Positions 47,348 through 59,746 of a stretch of 64,000 nt of DNA are shown one piece after another. The stretch lies in contig JAUKTV010000005.1 of NCBI GenBank assembly GCA_030549205.1, positions 930,001-994,000 of the forward strand, read 5' to 3'. The stretch comes from Apiosordaria backusii (Eukaryota; Ascomycota; Sordariomycetes; Sordariales; Lasiosphaeriaceae). The number at the start of each line of letters is the position of its first letter. Position 1 is the first letter of the stretch. The position numbers and the translations under genes are program-made. The notes under the pieces were generated by a model that saw nothing but the letters and a program-made list of their open reading frames with translations, was not told the origin of the DNA and ran no database searches.

Positions 47348-50300
47348 ATGTCTTGGGACTTGCTGCAGCGGTTCCTCGAGAGCGATGTCTTTAACCAGAA
47401 TCCTTTCCTCTCGGTCTCGTACCTCTCGTATGTGCCCTCATGAGTCTAGCGCATAGGACAGGACAGCTCGTTAAAAAGTTATGGACCGCTGACCGCTTGC
47501 TTCCCATCTCTGCAGACGATATGCCGACCACATAGGCATTCACTATGTGCTGTGCAACAAGCTTCGCCAGTTCCCCTACGAGGATATCGAGTTCTTTTTG
47601 CCCCAGCTATGCCACCTAATTATAAGCGTCGACAATGAGTCCATGGCCTTGGAGGAATTTCTCCTGGATTTATGCGAGGAGTCGGTGACAGCAGCGCTCT
47701 TGGTTCGTTGCTTTGGTTCAGCATCCGCACCGCAAACCTCGGTATACTGACTATCGTGGCTAGACCTTTTGGTTATTTCAAACTTACCTCCACGATCTCT
47801 CGTCGAACCCGCAAACAGAAGCTTTCAGTACTTGCCGCCGAGTCTACAACAAGGTGCAACACATAGTGTTTGGGGTATCGGACGCCAGGAGCCAGGAAAA
47901 GATTGTGGAAAATGCGCTGCCAGTGACCGTCTTAGGGAGCTTCGTGTTGGCTAGCATTGGGTTGCCCATGTTGCCTGGCTGGGCCGGACCGCTTGCTGTT
48001 GCGCAAGCCAGAAGACCACGCCCCGTTATCGAAAGCATCGCTGAGCCAGTCGCCGCTCCGCAAACCCAGAACAAAAATGTGCCGGCCAGGGCGCATACTG
48101 TGACAGCTGGGAGTAGCCGCTCCAAACGCGCGAAGGAGAGCCGCATAACGAGCGCCCCGGACGTCAAGGTGCAGCCAACCTCCCAGAATAACTCACCATC
48201 TAAAAAACACAGAACGAAACCCTCGAGGCCAGGAACATCAGGAAGCGTAACGGAGGCACCACCGCCAGAACCGGCACAACCAGCCCCCGTTGAAAGTCTG
48301 GAAAATCTTACGCTTGAGGCACGCCTCAGCTCGGCATCTTTGCCATTGCCCGATTCTCGGCCCCGTCTCGTCACCAGACCTACCACCCCTCTAACAGCCG
48401 GCCTAAGACCGCACGATATGTCCAGGAAGCACTCGCACAATGTGAGGACTTTGCTGAACCAGGCCGAGATAACCCACGAACAGAAGATACGGCTCTTGAG
48501 ACAAAACTACTTTCGCTGCCAGACAGCTTTCTTGACAGCATTGGAGGATATCTCAAACCGGTTGGTGATTGTGCCTAAGCCAGCTCGTCTGAGTGCTCTA
48601 CGCGCTGAGCTTGCCTTGATAGCAAGGGACTTACCTGCCGAGGTCGATATCCCAGTGTTGTGCCCTCCTACTTTAGTAGACGGTTCGCCATCCAAAAGCC
48701 GCCACCACAGAATAGTCCGCCTGAACCCGGCCGAGGCAACAGTCCTTAACAGTGCTGAAAAAGTGCCGTATCTACTCATGGTGGAGATTTTGAGGGACGA
48801 CTTTACCTTCGATCCTGACACTCAGGACAACCAAAGGTTACTTACAACTCTACTAGCCGAGCAGGGGACGAGGAAACGGATATTCGACTTGTCTGACGCC
48901 CCCGGTATAACTACTCTCTCCCGAACACCGCCGGCCGAGCCAGTGGTCGATAGCGTCTTTGAACCGGCTTCTGGGGATCTAGGAGCTTCGCCAATGCTGA
49001 AGCCTTCTGATGACGACTTGTTCGGCCCTGTACCGCCATTATCGAGAACGCAATCTCTCCGGGTTGCCCACCCAAATATCACAGTTTCTGGGGCCGCAGA
49101 CAAGGCAACCCCTCGAAACTCTACGAATACCAGCCTGTCTGGGTCGCCTAGTCCTCCGGTTAGAAGCCGGACCTTGACTATTACCAACCCGCGAAATAAC
49201 TCGGTCGACCAACCCGACTTTTCTGCCTTGGCCATCCACATGCGGACGGCGTCCCAAATGTTGGCCCAGCTCGACGCAACCAGCGGCAAACGTCCGCGCC
49301 AGGAAGTGGCAGCCATCCGGGCCAAGATCATTGCGAGTATGCAAAGCCTGGAGGAGCAGAGTTTTGATCTTGACGACGGCCACGGCCCAACATTTGACAT
49401 GATCATGGCCAAAAGCGAGGTGGGCTCTGCAGCAGCTGCCAGCAATAACAGCACCAATGGGACAACAGAAACAGATAACGAAGGCGGTGCTGGCCCTGAA
49501 CCAGCAAACATCAATGCCAACGCTGGTATCGACAGGATGGAAAACGACATCAAGACGGGCGGCCTTCAGCGCAAGGGGGACCGCGACGATCCCAGCGCGG
49601 CTGTGTTTGGCGAGGCGTGGGAGGTGAAAAAGGAGCGGATCCGCAAGTCTTCGCCATATGGGTGGATGAAAAACTGGGACCTGGTGAGCGTCATCATCAA
49701 GACGGGCTCGGACCTGCGGCAGGAGGCGTTTGCCTGCCAGCTGATCCGGGTGTGCCACAAGATCTGGGTCGACGCTGGGGTCCCGGTGTGGGTGAAGCTC
49801 ATGCGGATTCTGGTGACGGGTGAGTCGTCAGGTCTGATCGAGACAATTGCCAACGGCGTATCATTGCATTCGATCAAACGCAGCTTGACGATTGCGTCGA
49901 TTGAGTCTGGGCAGAACCCAAGGAGGAGAATTGCCACGCTCAAGGACCACTTCGTCAAGGTTTTTGGCAAGCCGGATAGCGAGGGGTATAAAGCTGGTGT
50001 AGACGCATTCAAGAGGTCGCTGGCGGCGTATAGCGTCATCTCTTATGTGCTTCAGCTGAAGGACCGGCACAACGGAAACGTGCTGATCGACAACGAGGGG
50101 CACATCATTCATATTGATTTCGGCTTCATGCTGTCAAACTCACCGGGGTCGGTTGGGTTCGAGGCGGCGCCGTTCAAGTTTACGTATGAGTACGTGGATG
50201 TGCTGGGGGGTGTTGGGTCGGCTGATTATGAGGACTTTAAGAAGCTTTGTAAGCAGGCTTTTCAGGGTGAGTTTTTTTTTTTTTTTTTTGCCTGTCTTTT

Positions 50301-50641
50301 ACGATGAGTGAAATAGTTGCTGATATTAGAAAACAGCTCTTCGACGATCAGCGGATAATATTGTCGATCTGGTCAGCATGATGGGCAGGGAGAGCAAGAT
50401 GCCTTGCTACGGGGCGGGCGTTACGCAAGTCACGGCGGCCTTGAGGCAGAGGTTCCAGCTGCAGCTGAGCGCCGACGAAGCGGAGCAGTTTGTCGAGACG
50501 GACCTGATTGGGAAGTCGTTGGGGAGTTATTACACGCGGCTGTAAGTCTATTTCCCCTTCTCGTCTTGTCCTTTTTCATATGCTAACGACTAGGGAAACA
50601 GTTATGATACCTTCCAATACAGAACCCAGGGGATCTATTGA
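47348..50641 (+). CDS. pik1: Phosphatidylinositol 4-kinase, Pik1/PI4K-beta type
   Basis: Exons 47348-47427, 47516-47702, 47764-50266, 50337-50541 and 50602-50641 give 1004 residues. The N-terminus (MSWDLLQRFLESDVFNQNPF, FFLPQLCHLIISVDNESMAL) is the lipid kinase unique/helical region. It is followed by LPVTVLGSFVLASIGLPMLP and PLAVAQARRPRP, recognisable in Pik1. A disordered Ser/Pro linker separates it from the kinase domain at about 690-1000: GEAWEVKKERIRKSSPYGWM, IIKTGSDLRQEAFACQLIRV, the catalytic loop LKDRHNGNVLID with Asp, Arg and His, and HIIHIDFGFMLSNSPGSVGF with the magnesium-binding DFG. The protein ends YDTFQYRTQGIY. Pik1 makes PI4P at the Golgi and nucleus and is essential in yeast. 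Intron 3 begins GTGAG followed by 18 T residues. Length is in the normal range. Confidence 0.95.
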
Positions 50642-51533
50642 GCGGGGAGTTTGAAGGGTGGGCGGTGGTGGAAGGCAATAGGAATGTGGTCTTTCTCATT
50701 TTGGTACACAAGTTGGTTTCGGCACAGGAGGGGTCACACAGATTCACATATTACAAACAAAAAGCAAGGAAGCAGCACAGCCAGCATCTCGGACGGCGTT
50801 CTTATAAAAGGGATGATTGATTGATCGATTTGATTTGAGGCGCGGTGGTGTTGATAGACTTAAGAGTTGGAAAGTGGTGTTTCTAGCCGAAACCAGAGGC
50901 GTTTTGGTTTCTTCAATGCTGGGAGTAGGGGGTTAAGGGGCATGATGGTTGCAGCCATAGATAGCTGCAATGTTCAGTTGGAATTTAATGAATGGGCAGG
51001 ACGTTGATGCCGAGTTCTCCGATACGGTCACCAAAGACATGCCCTCTCATTAGTGATCGATAAATCCAGAAGATTAAGCCATATACCCAATATCAAAATG
51101 GAAATAAGACTCGAAATGCCCCAAGTAACGGATGGGTAAACGATAGCAATGCCAAAAATCACTGGAGATTCTATCGAGCAACCTAGAAACAGGATTCTGT
51201 CAAGAAGTCTTGTTCAGTCCAGCTTCTTTCAACAGACCACAATTTATCGCCGTCTCCTTCCCATGCGATTCGCACCAGGGGCACGCAACCAACAACCGCG
51301 GTTTCCGCCACTTCTATCAGATATCCGTTGTCAGCGGCGATACATCTCTTCCTTCCGTGTTAACCAATGTCCTCGTGACGGGAGTGACTACCTTGCCCAA
51401 ACAAGCCATTTCAAATTCTGCTCTACTATTTGATCATGACTCTCACCACAAACATCCTGCTCCGGGTCCTCCCCGAATTTATCGTCCGCAAACATCTACA
51501 TTGCCGTGGCCTTTTCTTGGATTGCATTGCATC
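50642..51533. other. Intergenic region between pik1 and the amidase
   Basis: There is no supported coding sequence. ORFs near 51149-51430 lack motifs and are read in the leader of the following gene. Confidence 0.5.
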
Positions 51534-53506
51534 ATGGAGTATCCGTACCAATTTTCTATCGATCCTCTACTCGCCGATGTGAAAGTCCTGCAAGACTTGC
51601 TGGCCAGCGGAAAGGCCACGAATTTGAAAATCGTCAATGACTACCTGCAACAGATCGAGAAGTACGATGGCTACCTCCATGCCGTGATACAGAGGGCGCG
51701 ATACGTAGTTCTTGAGGCTGCCGCCACAGAGTTGGATGATGAGAGAGCTTACGGGAAGGTTCGCGGGCCATTGCATGGCATTCCCATCCTCATCAAAGTA
51801 TGTGGTAGCTATATGGCCTTCTCTCGCCTCTCTCTGAAGCTAACGCCGTGATGCCTGTTTTAGGACAACATAGCTACCCATCCGTCCCTTGGTCTTTCGA
51901 CCACAGCTGGAAGTCTTGCTCTGCTGAGCTCTAAGCCGAGGGCCAATGCCCACGTTGTCGACCTGCTCTTGAAGGCCGGCGCCATAATCCTTGGGAAGAC
52001 CAACCTGAGCGTATGTTCGCCTCCCCTAACAAGCACATCAAGCTGTTCTGATTAGTCCTTCAGGAGTTCTCCGGTGCTCGAGACTACCACATGCCGAGCG
52101 GGTGGTCGGCCCTTGGTGGCCAAACCCAGTCGGCATATGTTCGTGGAGGGCTGAAAAGAGGTGATTCCAGCATTGGGCACTCGGTACGCAACCTTTCCCC
52201 AGCAAAACCTCGCTCGATTCATTCTGACACTCTCTGAGAACCCCGCCGGCTCCTCAACAGGCTCTGCGGTGGGCGTTTCTGCCGGCTACGCACCTATCGC
52301 TCTGGGCACAGAGGCCGAGGGCTCTCTTATCGTCTCGGCAGGGAGAGCAGCGCTTTACGCCATGAAGCCGACCATCGGGCGAGTGTCTCAGAAGGGGGTC
52401 GTGCCTATCTCCAGATATTTTGATTCGGTTGGGCCGATGACGAAGAGTGTGTATGATTTGGCGGTTTTGCTGGATGTTTTGATGGAGAGGCCAGTGATGT
52501 TTTCTTTCACCAAGTACTTGACGAGAACGTGGGAAGCTATCTCGGTTGCTGTGCTGGATCCGAAGGAGTGGAGATATCCTCCTGCTTTGATTACACCTGT
52601 GCCTGGTGCCGAGGAGCAGATGGTAAGTCTTTTTCTTTTTTCTTTGCCTTTTTTTTTTCTTGAACAATTATTCTGCAATTGTTTCAATCTGACTTTGCTT
52701 TAGGACCGTGAATTAAAAATGGCATACTTCAAAATTGCAGCCGAGGCGAAGGATTTCACGATCCTCGCAGATACTTGCCTCGGTGTGGATGTAGAGAACG
52801 TCAAAGAGATCATAACTTGTAAGTCGTAGTTATTCACCCGCAATCGTGCTCACTTGACTTTGACACAATCCGCTGTGTAGTGGCCGACCTCAAGACAGAC
52901 CTCAACGCGTACCTTGAGGATCTAGACTGGAGCGAGGTTCGTTCCTTGGGAGACATAATCCGGTTCAACATTCAGCATGCGAGAATGGAACTTCCTCCGG
53001 GTAAATTTATCGCCCTGCCCACTTCTATAAGTGCGACATGCTAACAATTTTCTCGCTCGATATAAGACCACCCAACACAGGACCGCTTCGCCCGCGCCGA
53101 GTGGCAAAACCTCAGCTCGGAGGGCCATGCTTGGTATCTTAAGAACTTGCGGCGTGTCTCGAGGGATGTAATAGCAGAGCCCGTTTTCAACAACGGAATC
53201 GATGTCATCATCGGCCCAGCCGATGGCTTGCTCTCCACACTTGCAGTCGTGGGGGGTATGTTACAGCTGGGCAGAACGTATCCTCCTGCTGCGAGTCCAA
53301 ATGACTAATTCACTGAATTAGGTTATCCAATAGCTGCGATGCCGTTATCCTATCTCGAATACAATGGTCGCCCATTTGGAGCTGCTGCCATGGCGGCGAG
53401 GGGGCGAGAAGATATTTTGATCAAGGTTATGAGTGCTTGGGAGGCGACATTTCCGGCAGCTAGACAACCTCCTCCGGAGTTGGACCTCCTCCGGAGTTGG
53501 TTTTGA
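51534..53506 (+). CDS. Amidase-signature family hydrolase
   Basis: Eight exons (51534-51797, 51864-52010, 52064-52183, 52239-52622, 52704-52818, 52881-53000, 53067-53255, 53322-53506) give 507 residues. Amidase-signature enzymes hydrolyse amide bonds with a Ser-cisSer-Lys triad. The Lys is in LHGIPILIKDNIAT and the cis-Ser in NPAGSSTGSAVGVSAGYAPI. The nucleophile Ser is in ALGTEAEGSLIV. KPTIGRVSQKGVVPISRYFD follows as usual, with the C-terminal NGIDVIIGP and GYPIAAMPLSYLEYNGRPFG blocks. The substrate is unknown. The last residues (DLLRSWF) result from a 17-bp tandem duplication at 53467-53500; see findings. There is no signal peptide. All splice junctions restore family sequence, and the exon 4 acceptor, CTCTGAG, is the least typical. 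Confidence 0.88.
53467..53500. repeat. Perfect 17-bp tandem duplication in the amidase last exon
   Basis: The unit acctcctccggagttgg is present at 53467-53483 and again at 53484-53500. Since 17 is not a multiple of three, the second copy moves the reading frame and brings in TGA at 53504-53506. Confidence 0.9.
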
Positions 53507-56503
53507 TCGATGAAGGATGATCGATGTACTGCTTGTACTTTTCAGGGGATATGAAGAGGTGGTTTCGCATTGATTAGAAGGTTGTTTAGGGAGGGGCAAC
53601 GGCATGTTTTTTGTCAATGCAGTTTGCATCTGTATAGATTTCCCGCTTTGGGTGTATGACAGTCTTTGGTGCGTGTTAGCTCGACCAAGCTACAAATCAT
53701 TCTGGCGTGTCTGGCATACGACTTGAATGCTAGGAATAAGACTGGTTGTCGTCGGTTTAGTGTGGGATGGATGATAATCCGACGAGGCTACACTACGAGC
53801 TCACCAGCTCGACCCGCTCGGCCATTCGTGGATGGATGTCAGCCTCAAAAAGTTGCAGATTCTTGCCGGTTTCGGGGAGCTACATGGGGCACGCGGCGGC
53901 GCCATGTGGGAAATCCGGGAATAGTCTACATGATAGGGTTGCAGGAGGAGGTCACATCAGGATGTAGATGTAGATCGGATAAGAGTTTCCTTTGGTACAT
54001 CGGTTTCTGACATGTCAGATTTTTGTTGCCATTGGGTGTGTGGTGTGGCTTGGGGCTCGGGATTCTCGTCCCTTTGTGATGGTGTGGTGTGGTTGGTGGT
54101 GCCAAGTTTGAGGACTATTGGATGATTTGGGCGCGCGGGCACGCGGGGCAAGCTATCACAACCCCCTTTGGTTTCTAGAAACAGGGAAACAAAGAAAAAA
54201 AAAGGGGCGGTAGGAGGTGATGAGAAAAAGGTACGGTATAGAAAACGAGTTGAGATCATCGGGTAAGGCTACCACACCGGGACCAATCCAAGAGGAGATT
54301 CTTCGTATGGGCGCAGAGGTTGATGGCGGTGGCTTGTTGAGGATGGCATGGATTGGGTTCGGGAAGTGAGGGAGAAGTCGGGAGTGGCGCTTACATGCAG
54401 ATAGATGACTGTTGACTGTCGGGGGTATGAGTTTACCGGGATAGGGTTGTTGAAGGATGTGGTGATAGATCTTCAGAGAGGATATGGATGCTAGTAATGG
54501 GGCTCGCGGGGCGATGGGATGTTTCAGTTTGTTGGTTTTGGCGCGTTGGTGGGCTGTATTACAAAGGGTAATGATAGAACTTGGTTGGTTGCCTTGTCAC
54601 TGTTTCCTTGGTTAGGGAGAGAATGAAGCCATCGTGATATCTTGGCAATTTGGTTGTTCTCGTGACAAGGGATGGGACGGCTTGGAGGCAGTGACTTGCT
54701 CCCGCTTAACTTTTGTTTGGGGTGCTTTGGGTATGAGGAACAATGAACTCGAGAGTATGATAGGCTTAGCATCCCCAGACCGCCGTTTGTGAATCACCTC
54801 ACATCCTCTTCGAAATGTTTGCATGACCTGAGGGACAAGCCAAGACACGGTTTGTACGCCCTGGTTGTGTTGGTCAGCCAGGCTTCATTCTCATATGAGG
54901 GTGAATGAGGGCCAAGCAGGACACTAGGCACTGTATCATATGCCATCTTCCGCAAGGGCACACCGGGAGGCCCATGTTGTTATGATTGGGTCAGGAGGGT
55001 ATCACGATGGTGGCAAACTTTAAGCCTGATCGTCGGAAGGGCGCTTGAGTTTACACTAGCTACGCCCAAAGGTGAACAAAACCAGGCTTCGCCGGCAGGG
55101 AGATAGAATGAGAGGATGCCGCCAGTGTTGAGGAGTTACGAGAAACATTTGCGGTTACATCGCGTTTCGCCCTGTATACCTTTGATCTTAATGCGCGAAA
55201 TATGAACTGTCTGTGTGGGTGTTTCCACGGAGAAGTAACCCTGTGACTGTTTCTCCGTGGAAAACAATGAAGACTTGTATCTCCCTTCAACTCCTGGGAG
55301 ACTTACTCATTCTCTCGAGAATGGCCACCAGAATAAAACTCATTACGTTGTTGGTAATGCCATGTCATGTATTGTGAATGTGGGCAGCATAACACATACA
55401 TCCGCCCTAGCTTGAACACAATCTCACAAATATATTAAATCTACACTACCTATTGACCGGTACTTGCACAACATCCTGCCCGCCACCGTGAACATTCAAC
55501 TCTGTAGGTAAGCAAACGCATCGAGACCGTCTTGCAGATATGTATGTTTTGCTTTGAAAGACCTGCAGTACAACAGTTACAAATCATGCCACTTCACACA
55601 TTTTTATTCTAGAAGCACTTTATTTGCTCATGTTGTCAACCTTCAAACTGCTGAAAAGTATGCTGCTGTACTACTCTCTCAGAGGGACCCGTTATTGTAT
55701 CACTCTGACACGACAGCAAACAGCAAAACAACGGACGGGGATCTTGGGTGTAGGGCGGAGTATGTACCCGGCCGAAAGACGGGCGTGAAGGATCGGCTTG
55801 TATGCAATGTGCATGGTGTTGTGCTGGGCCGAGAGGAGGGAGAAGAAGATCATGGGGGGTGATGATGACCAATACATGGAACAAGGCAAGAACCTAGGCA
55901 AGCAAACCCATTGGTGATCATAAAAGGTATTATTTCCCATTTTAGATCTAGGTTAGTGGTAGTTGTGATTCGTAACAACCCCCAGTCATAACAATCTGAT
56001 TACAATGACTCAACGCCAAGTTGAAAGAAACAACGTTGTGATAAACACCTGGGAGTGTTTTCCCTTCCTTGCCCGTCTGTTTTTCCCTGTCGCCTATCGT
56101 AACCGTAACCGTACCGTACCCCCTAACCCCTAGACCATCAAGAGAAGAAAGAAAACGTGTTAAGATAAACAGAAGAGCCGCCCCAGAAGCACTCATAAGA
56201 CCAGAGGAAGAAAACTACCCAAGAGAAAATACATGTTTTTGTTTTTGTTATGTTGTGTTTCGTCAAGCCTAGTGTCATGCACTCATGACATGGCCGTGGT
56301 GTGATGATGACATGAGAATAAACCAGAGAAGGAAACCCCGAGAGAGAAGAGAAAGCGCCCTATTCCTTACCTATTGCGTGTCGTTCCATGCATGGGCATG
56401 TCCTGCAGCCCATCTCGGCCGTAGCCTTATTTTCTGCTGTGCAATGTCGCCCTAGAAGAATGATCGACACTCGACACACCCTTCCACTCCCTGCCCCTTA
56501 GCC
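53507..56503. other. Long intergenic region, no recognisable gene
   Basis: About 3 kb between the amidase and the proline-rich gene, whose 3' ends face each other. ORFs are short and motif-free. The only clear structure is the hairpin at 55222-55263. A CCGTAACCGTAACCGTACCG run near 56098-56120 is repetitive but short. Confidence 0.5.
55222..55263. repeat. Hairpin with 13-bp perfect arms
   Basis: tttccacggagaa at 55222-55234 is followed, after a 16-nt spacer, by ttctccgtggaaa at 55251-55263. It sits in a long intergenic region, so it may be a 3' UTR structure or the remains of a small element. It is not next to the end of a recognised gene. Confidence 0.7.
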
Positions 56504-58258
56504 TCACGCCCTACCACCTGTTTTGTGAGCTCCATCCTCCTCCTCCCGTTGCCCATGCCCCGCCGTCGGAGACTGATTGCTACTCGGCGGCGGCGGCGGC
56601 GGCGGAGGAGGAGGAGGAGGGCCCATATGCATGACCCCAGCAGCACCCGACATAGCACCCGGCATAGGAGGGGGGTACTGCAGCCCATCAGGCCCAGACC
56701 CAGGCATTGGCATTGGCATTGGCATTGGAATCCCCATACCCGTACCCGGCGGCGGCGGCCACCTACACACATGCCCCCCACTCGCCGCCATGACAGCCCT
56801 AATCCCCGGCAGATGACCATGCTGCCCAGGGTGAGGCATCTCCCCCGGGGCAACACTCACCACCTCCACTTCGAACCTCACCACCCCATTGTTGCTACCC
56901 TTTGGTGACACCGCCCCGATAAACCGTGAGAGATCATCGCCGGAGTAGTTGCTCAGATCGTAGTCCTCCCCGTCAATGTGTACACTTATGACGGACGCCC
57001 GGAGGTGCCAGAGGCGAGCGGGGGATTTATCCGCTGTGGTCACGTTGCTGAAGGAGCTGGGGGAGCGGCGGACGTAGTTTAATGCGGTGTCTTGGAGGCT
57101 GCGGATGGTGAGCTGGGTCTGCTCTAGGCTGCGTTGTTCGCCGTGGTGGCGCCAGTGGATGTGCAAGAGGACGTCGTGGAGTTTGGGGGTGGGACTCTGC
57201 TGGGGGGTGGTGGGATTGGTGTTGGCGTTGGTGGTGGGGGAAGGGGCGGACCGAGGGGAAGGATTGGTAGTGGTGGTGGTGGTGGTAGTTCCAGGACGAG
57301 ATGTTGCGTTCTGAGCGGGTTGTGGCTTGGGAGCCATGGCGCCGGTGGTAGCAGGCCCATTGGAGGGCAGTACGTGTAAGGCGTGTGGGGGAGGCATCAT
57401 CCATGCTCCGGGGGGAGGGGGAGGAGGGGGAGGGGGGTGAGCACGATGGTCGATGCCGCCCATCCATGGGATAGGGCCCCTTGGCGGTACACAGCGAACC
57501 CGCTGGGAGAAACCGCCAAAGAAGGGAGGTCGCCGATTGGGCACGACCGGGACATCGGAGTCGGTAGGGTCGAGGTCGTTTTCTGAATCAGATGACCTTG
57601 AGCAGGAGCGAGATCGGGCCGGTGACCGGGAGCGAGAATGGGAGCGTCGGACAGCCTTGGTTTTGGGCGATACATGTGCGTTCTTGGAAGCCCTGGCCGG
57701 TTTGCCCCGGCTGCGCTTCTTCAGCACACCAGTGGACGTGACTGAGACCGTCTCATTGTCGGACAGTGACTCCTCGTAGGTGGAGGGGGCCTGGTCAACA
57801 GTCACAGTAGACGAGACAGAGGCAGTGTCGCTGTCGCTTCCGTCCTCGCTGTCACTAGAGGGCTTGAGGCTTCGCTTCTTGAGGCTGGCAGCGAACGCAT
57901 ATCCGTTCGTAGATATGTAATTCTGCACAGCCGTGGCAGACTTGACATGAAGCCCGTGGATGGCCTCCTGGAGAGTAGGTGCCAGTTCCGACATCAGCAC
58001 CTCCCGCTTGCCCTGTTCGGCCCTCAGAATCAGGGCCTTGAACTTTCCCAGGGGTTCCATCGCAGTGACCAACGAGATATCGGCATCTTGGCGACTGAAG
58101 AACTTGCAGTTCTCTGAGAGATGTTATATTAGTGGCTGATAATCGAGAACGCCTGCAGCAAGCAGCATGCTATGCCGTCTGGTGAGGAGCGGTGAGTGAA
58201 ACGTACCAATGACCTGAGAACGCAAGTCGATAGCAGGCGGGGGAGCCATGGGGCCCAT
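56504..58258 (-). CDS. Unrecognised proline-rich protein with RS-like segment
   Basis: Two exons, 58258-58207 and 58113-56504, joined by a GTACGT...CTCAG intron, give 553 residues. I do not recognise the family. The N-terminal 70 residues look folded and start MGPMAPPPAIDLRSQVI, ENCKFFSRQDADISLVTAME and KGKREVLMSELAPTL-like helix text. Then come an acidic Ser/Asp stretch, a basic RS-like segment (RRSHSRSRSPARSRSCSRSS), a poly-Pro region and poly-Thr. A second folded-looking block follows at about 310-430: LHDVLLHIHWRHHGEQRSLE, LWHLRASVISVHIDGEDYDL and GVVRFEVEVVSVAPG. The end is Pro/Met-rich with a PMPMPMPMP run and 12 prolines. An in-frame ATG upstream at 58327 could extend the start. The RS segment suggests RNA-related nuclear work, but that is only a guess. 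Confidence 0.75.
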
Positions 58259-59746
58259 GTTCGAACAGAGACGGTGCTGGTGAGGTGAGAGCTGGACAGA
58301 GTCAAAGTAATGTGAGGGTACTAGCATTGGGTAGTCAACCCCGGACGAGCTGGTGATGCGAGTGAAGTCTCAAGTCCGGAAGGGGGCTGGCCAAAGTCAG
58401 GGATGGGCTACATACTTATACCTGTCCGTAGCAACTGTTCTACGTCCCACCGGTAACATTTGTACACCATCAAAGGGGGCAACTGTCACAAGCCATGAGG
58501 CCCTTCGGGGAAGGAGAGGGGAAGGAGAGAAACAGAACCGTCTCTGGCTTTCGAGAACGAGTAGAAAACGCGAGGCGGACTTGCATGCCCGGGTGGTGCA
58601 TATGTAAGTGATAGTAACTGGGGGGATCCGGAGTACCAAGCTACGCGGAAACCCCGGATCAGAACATGACCAGCCATGCGGTGAGTGGATACACTGCAGC
58701 TCAATGCCGTCAATGTAGGAAGTTGTTGAGCGGCTCAGTCGCCCGGTAAGAGTGTGATGAGGGAAAGAGGAGAAGATACTAAGACGAGCGCCGGCGGGCA
58801 CTACTATGAATGTACCATCGGCTAGACACCGTCCTTGTCTCCCGCGAAGGGCGGAATGGATGATCACTTGATGTTGTGTTCGGCCGGGTACCATTGCTTT
58901 GTTTTATTTTAACCATTCATCCAGGGCCACGGGAACAGACATTGTTGTTGTGTACCATGTCGATGGCGAAGATGAAGCCGTCCTGTGATTTGTATGGTGA
59001 CACAAGCCAACGGTCCGCACCTTTTGCCGATCGTTCTGATCATATCACATCTGACTGAGATGCAGTGTAGCTTGGTGAACCCGGGCCATGAGAACAACGT
59101 GAAATTTGTGTGCCCTGAAGAAATTCGTTTGAGGCGTTCCATCACATCAATATCTGCTTGGTGATATACAGCCCTAACCGCTGTGGCAGCCGCAGGACTG
59201 ACCTGGCGGTGAGCCGATAAGGATGCTGAGGAGCGGTGTCCCGAACTCGCCGGAGAGAGCAGAGAAGAAGCACATCAAGCCCCAAGCCTCATTCGAAACC
59301 ACTTGCTGTAAATCAAGGAAGGGTCAGTACTCGTACAATTCCATTTTGTTCGGATTGACTTACACCTATACACAATTGGACAAGTTTCCTTATCGAGATC
59401 CAATGGCAAGTAAGCCACTAGATCAGGTACAACCGTTTAAGCCACCACCGTGAAAAAAACTGCGTCTGATCGCCCACGCGACGACGAATCACGTTCCCCA
59501 ACCAGGTACGGAGTACAGCACGAATGTCGACATCCGTACCTTGTCGCATGTAGGGCTGCTTCGGCCACATCTCGCGGCCTTCTATCCCCGTCCCAAAGGA
59601 GCGAACAAGCCAATTGCCCTTCACAATTGCCCTTCGCAATGCCAGGACCGTGCCCTGCTACCCTTGTAACAACTGTAGCCCAATTCATTGTTGTATTGCC
59701 TAGCCTATTATCTATCTGCCAACAGTCAGTTGCCTGCATGAGCCCC
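58259..59746. other. Intergenic region upstream of the proline-rich gene and downstream of nup82
   Basis: Both neighbours are on the minus strand, so this is the promoter of one and the 3' region of the other. Plus- and minus-strand ORFs here are shadows without motifs. Confidence 0.5.
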
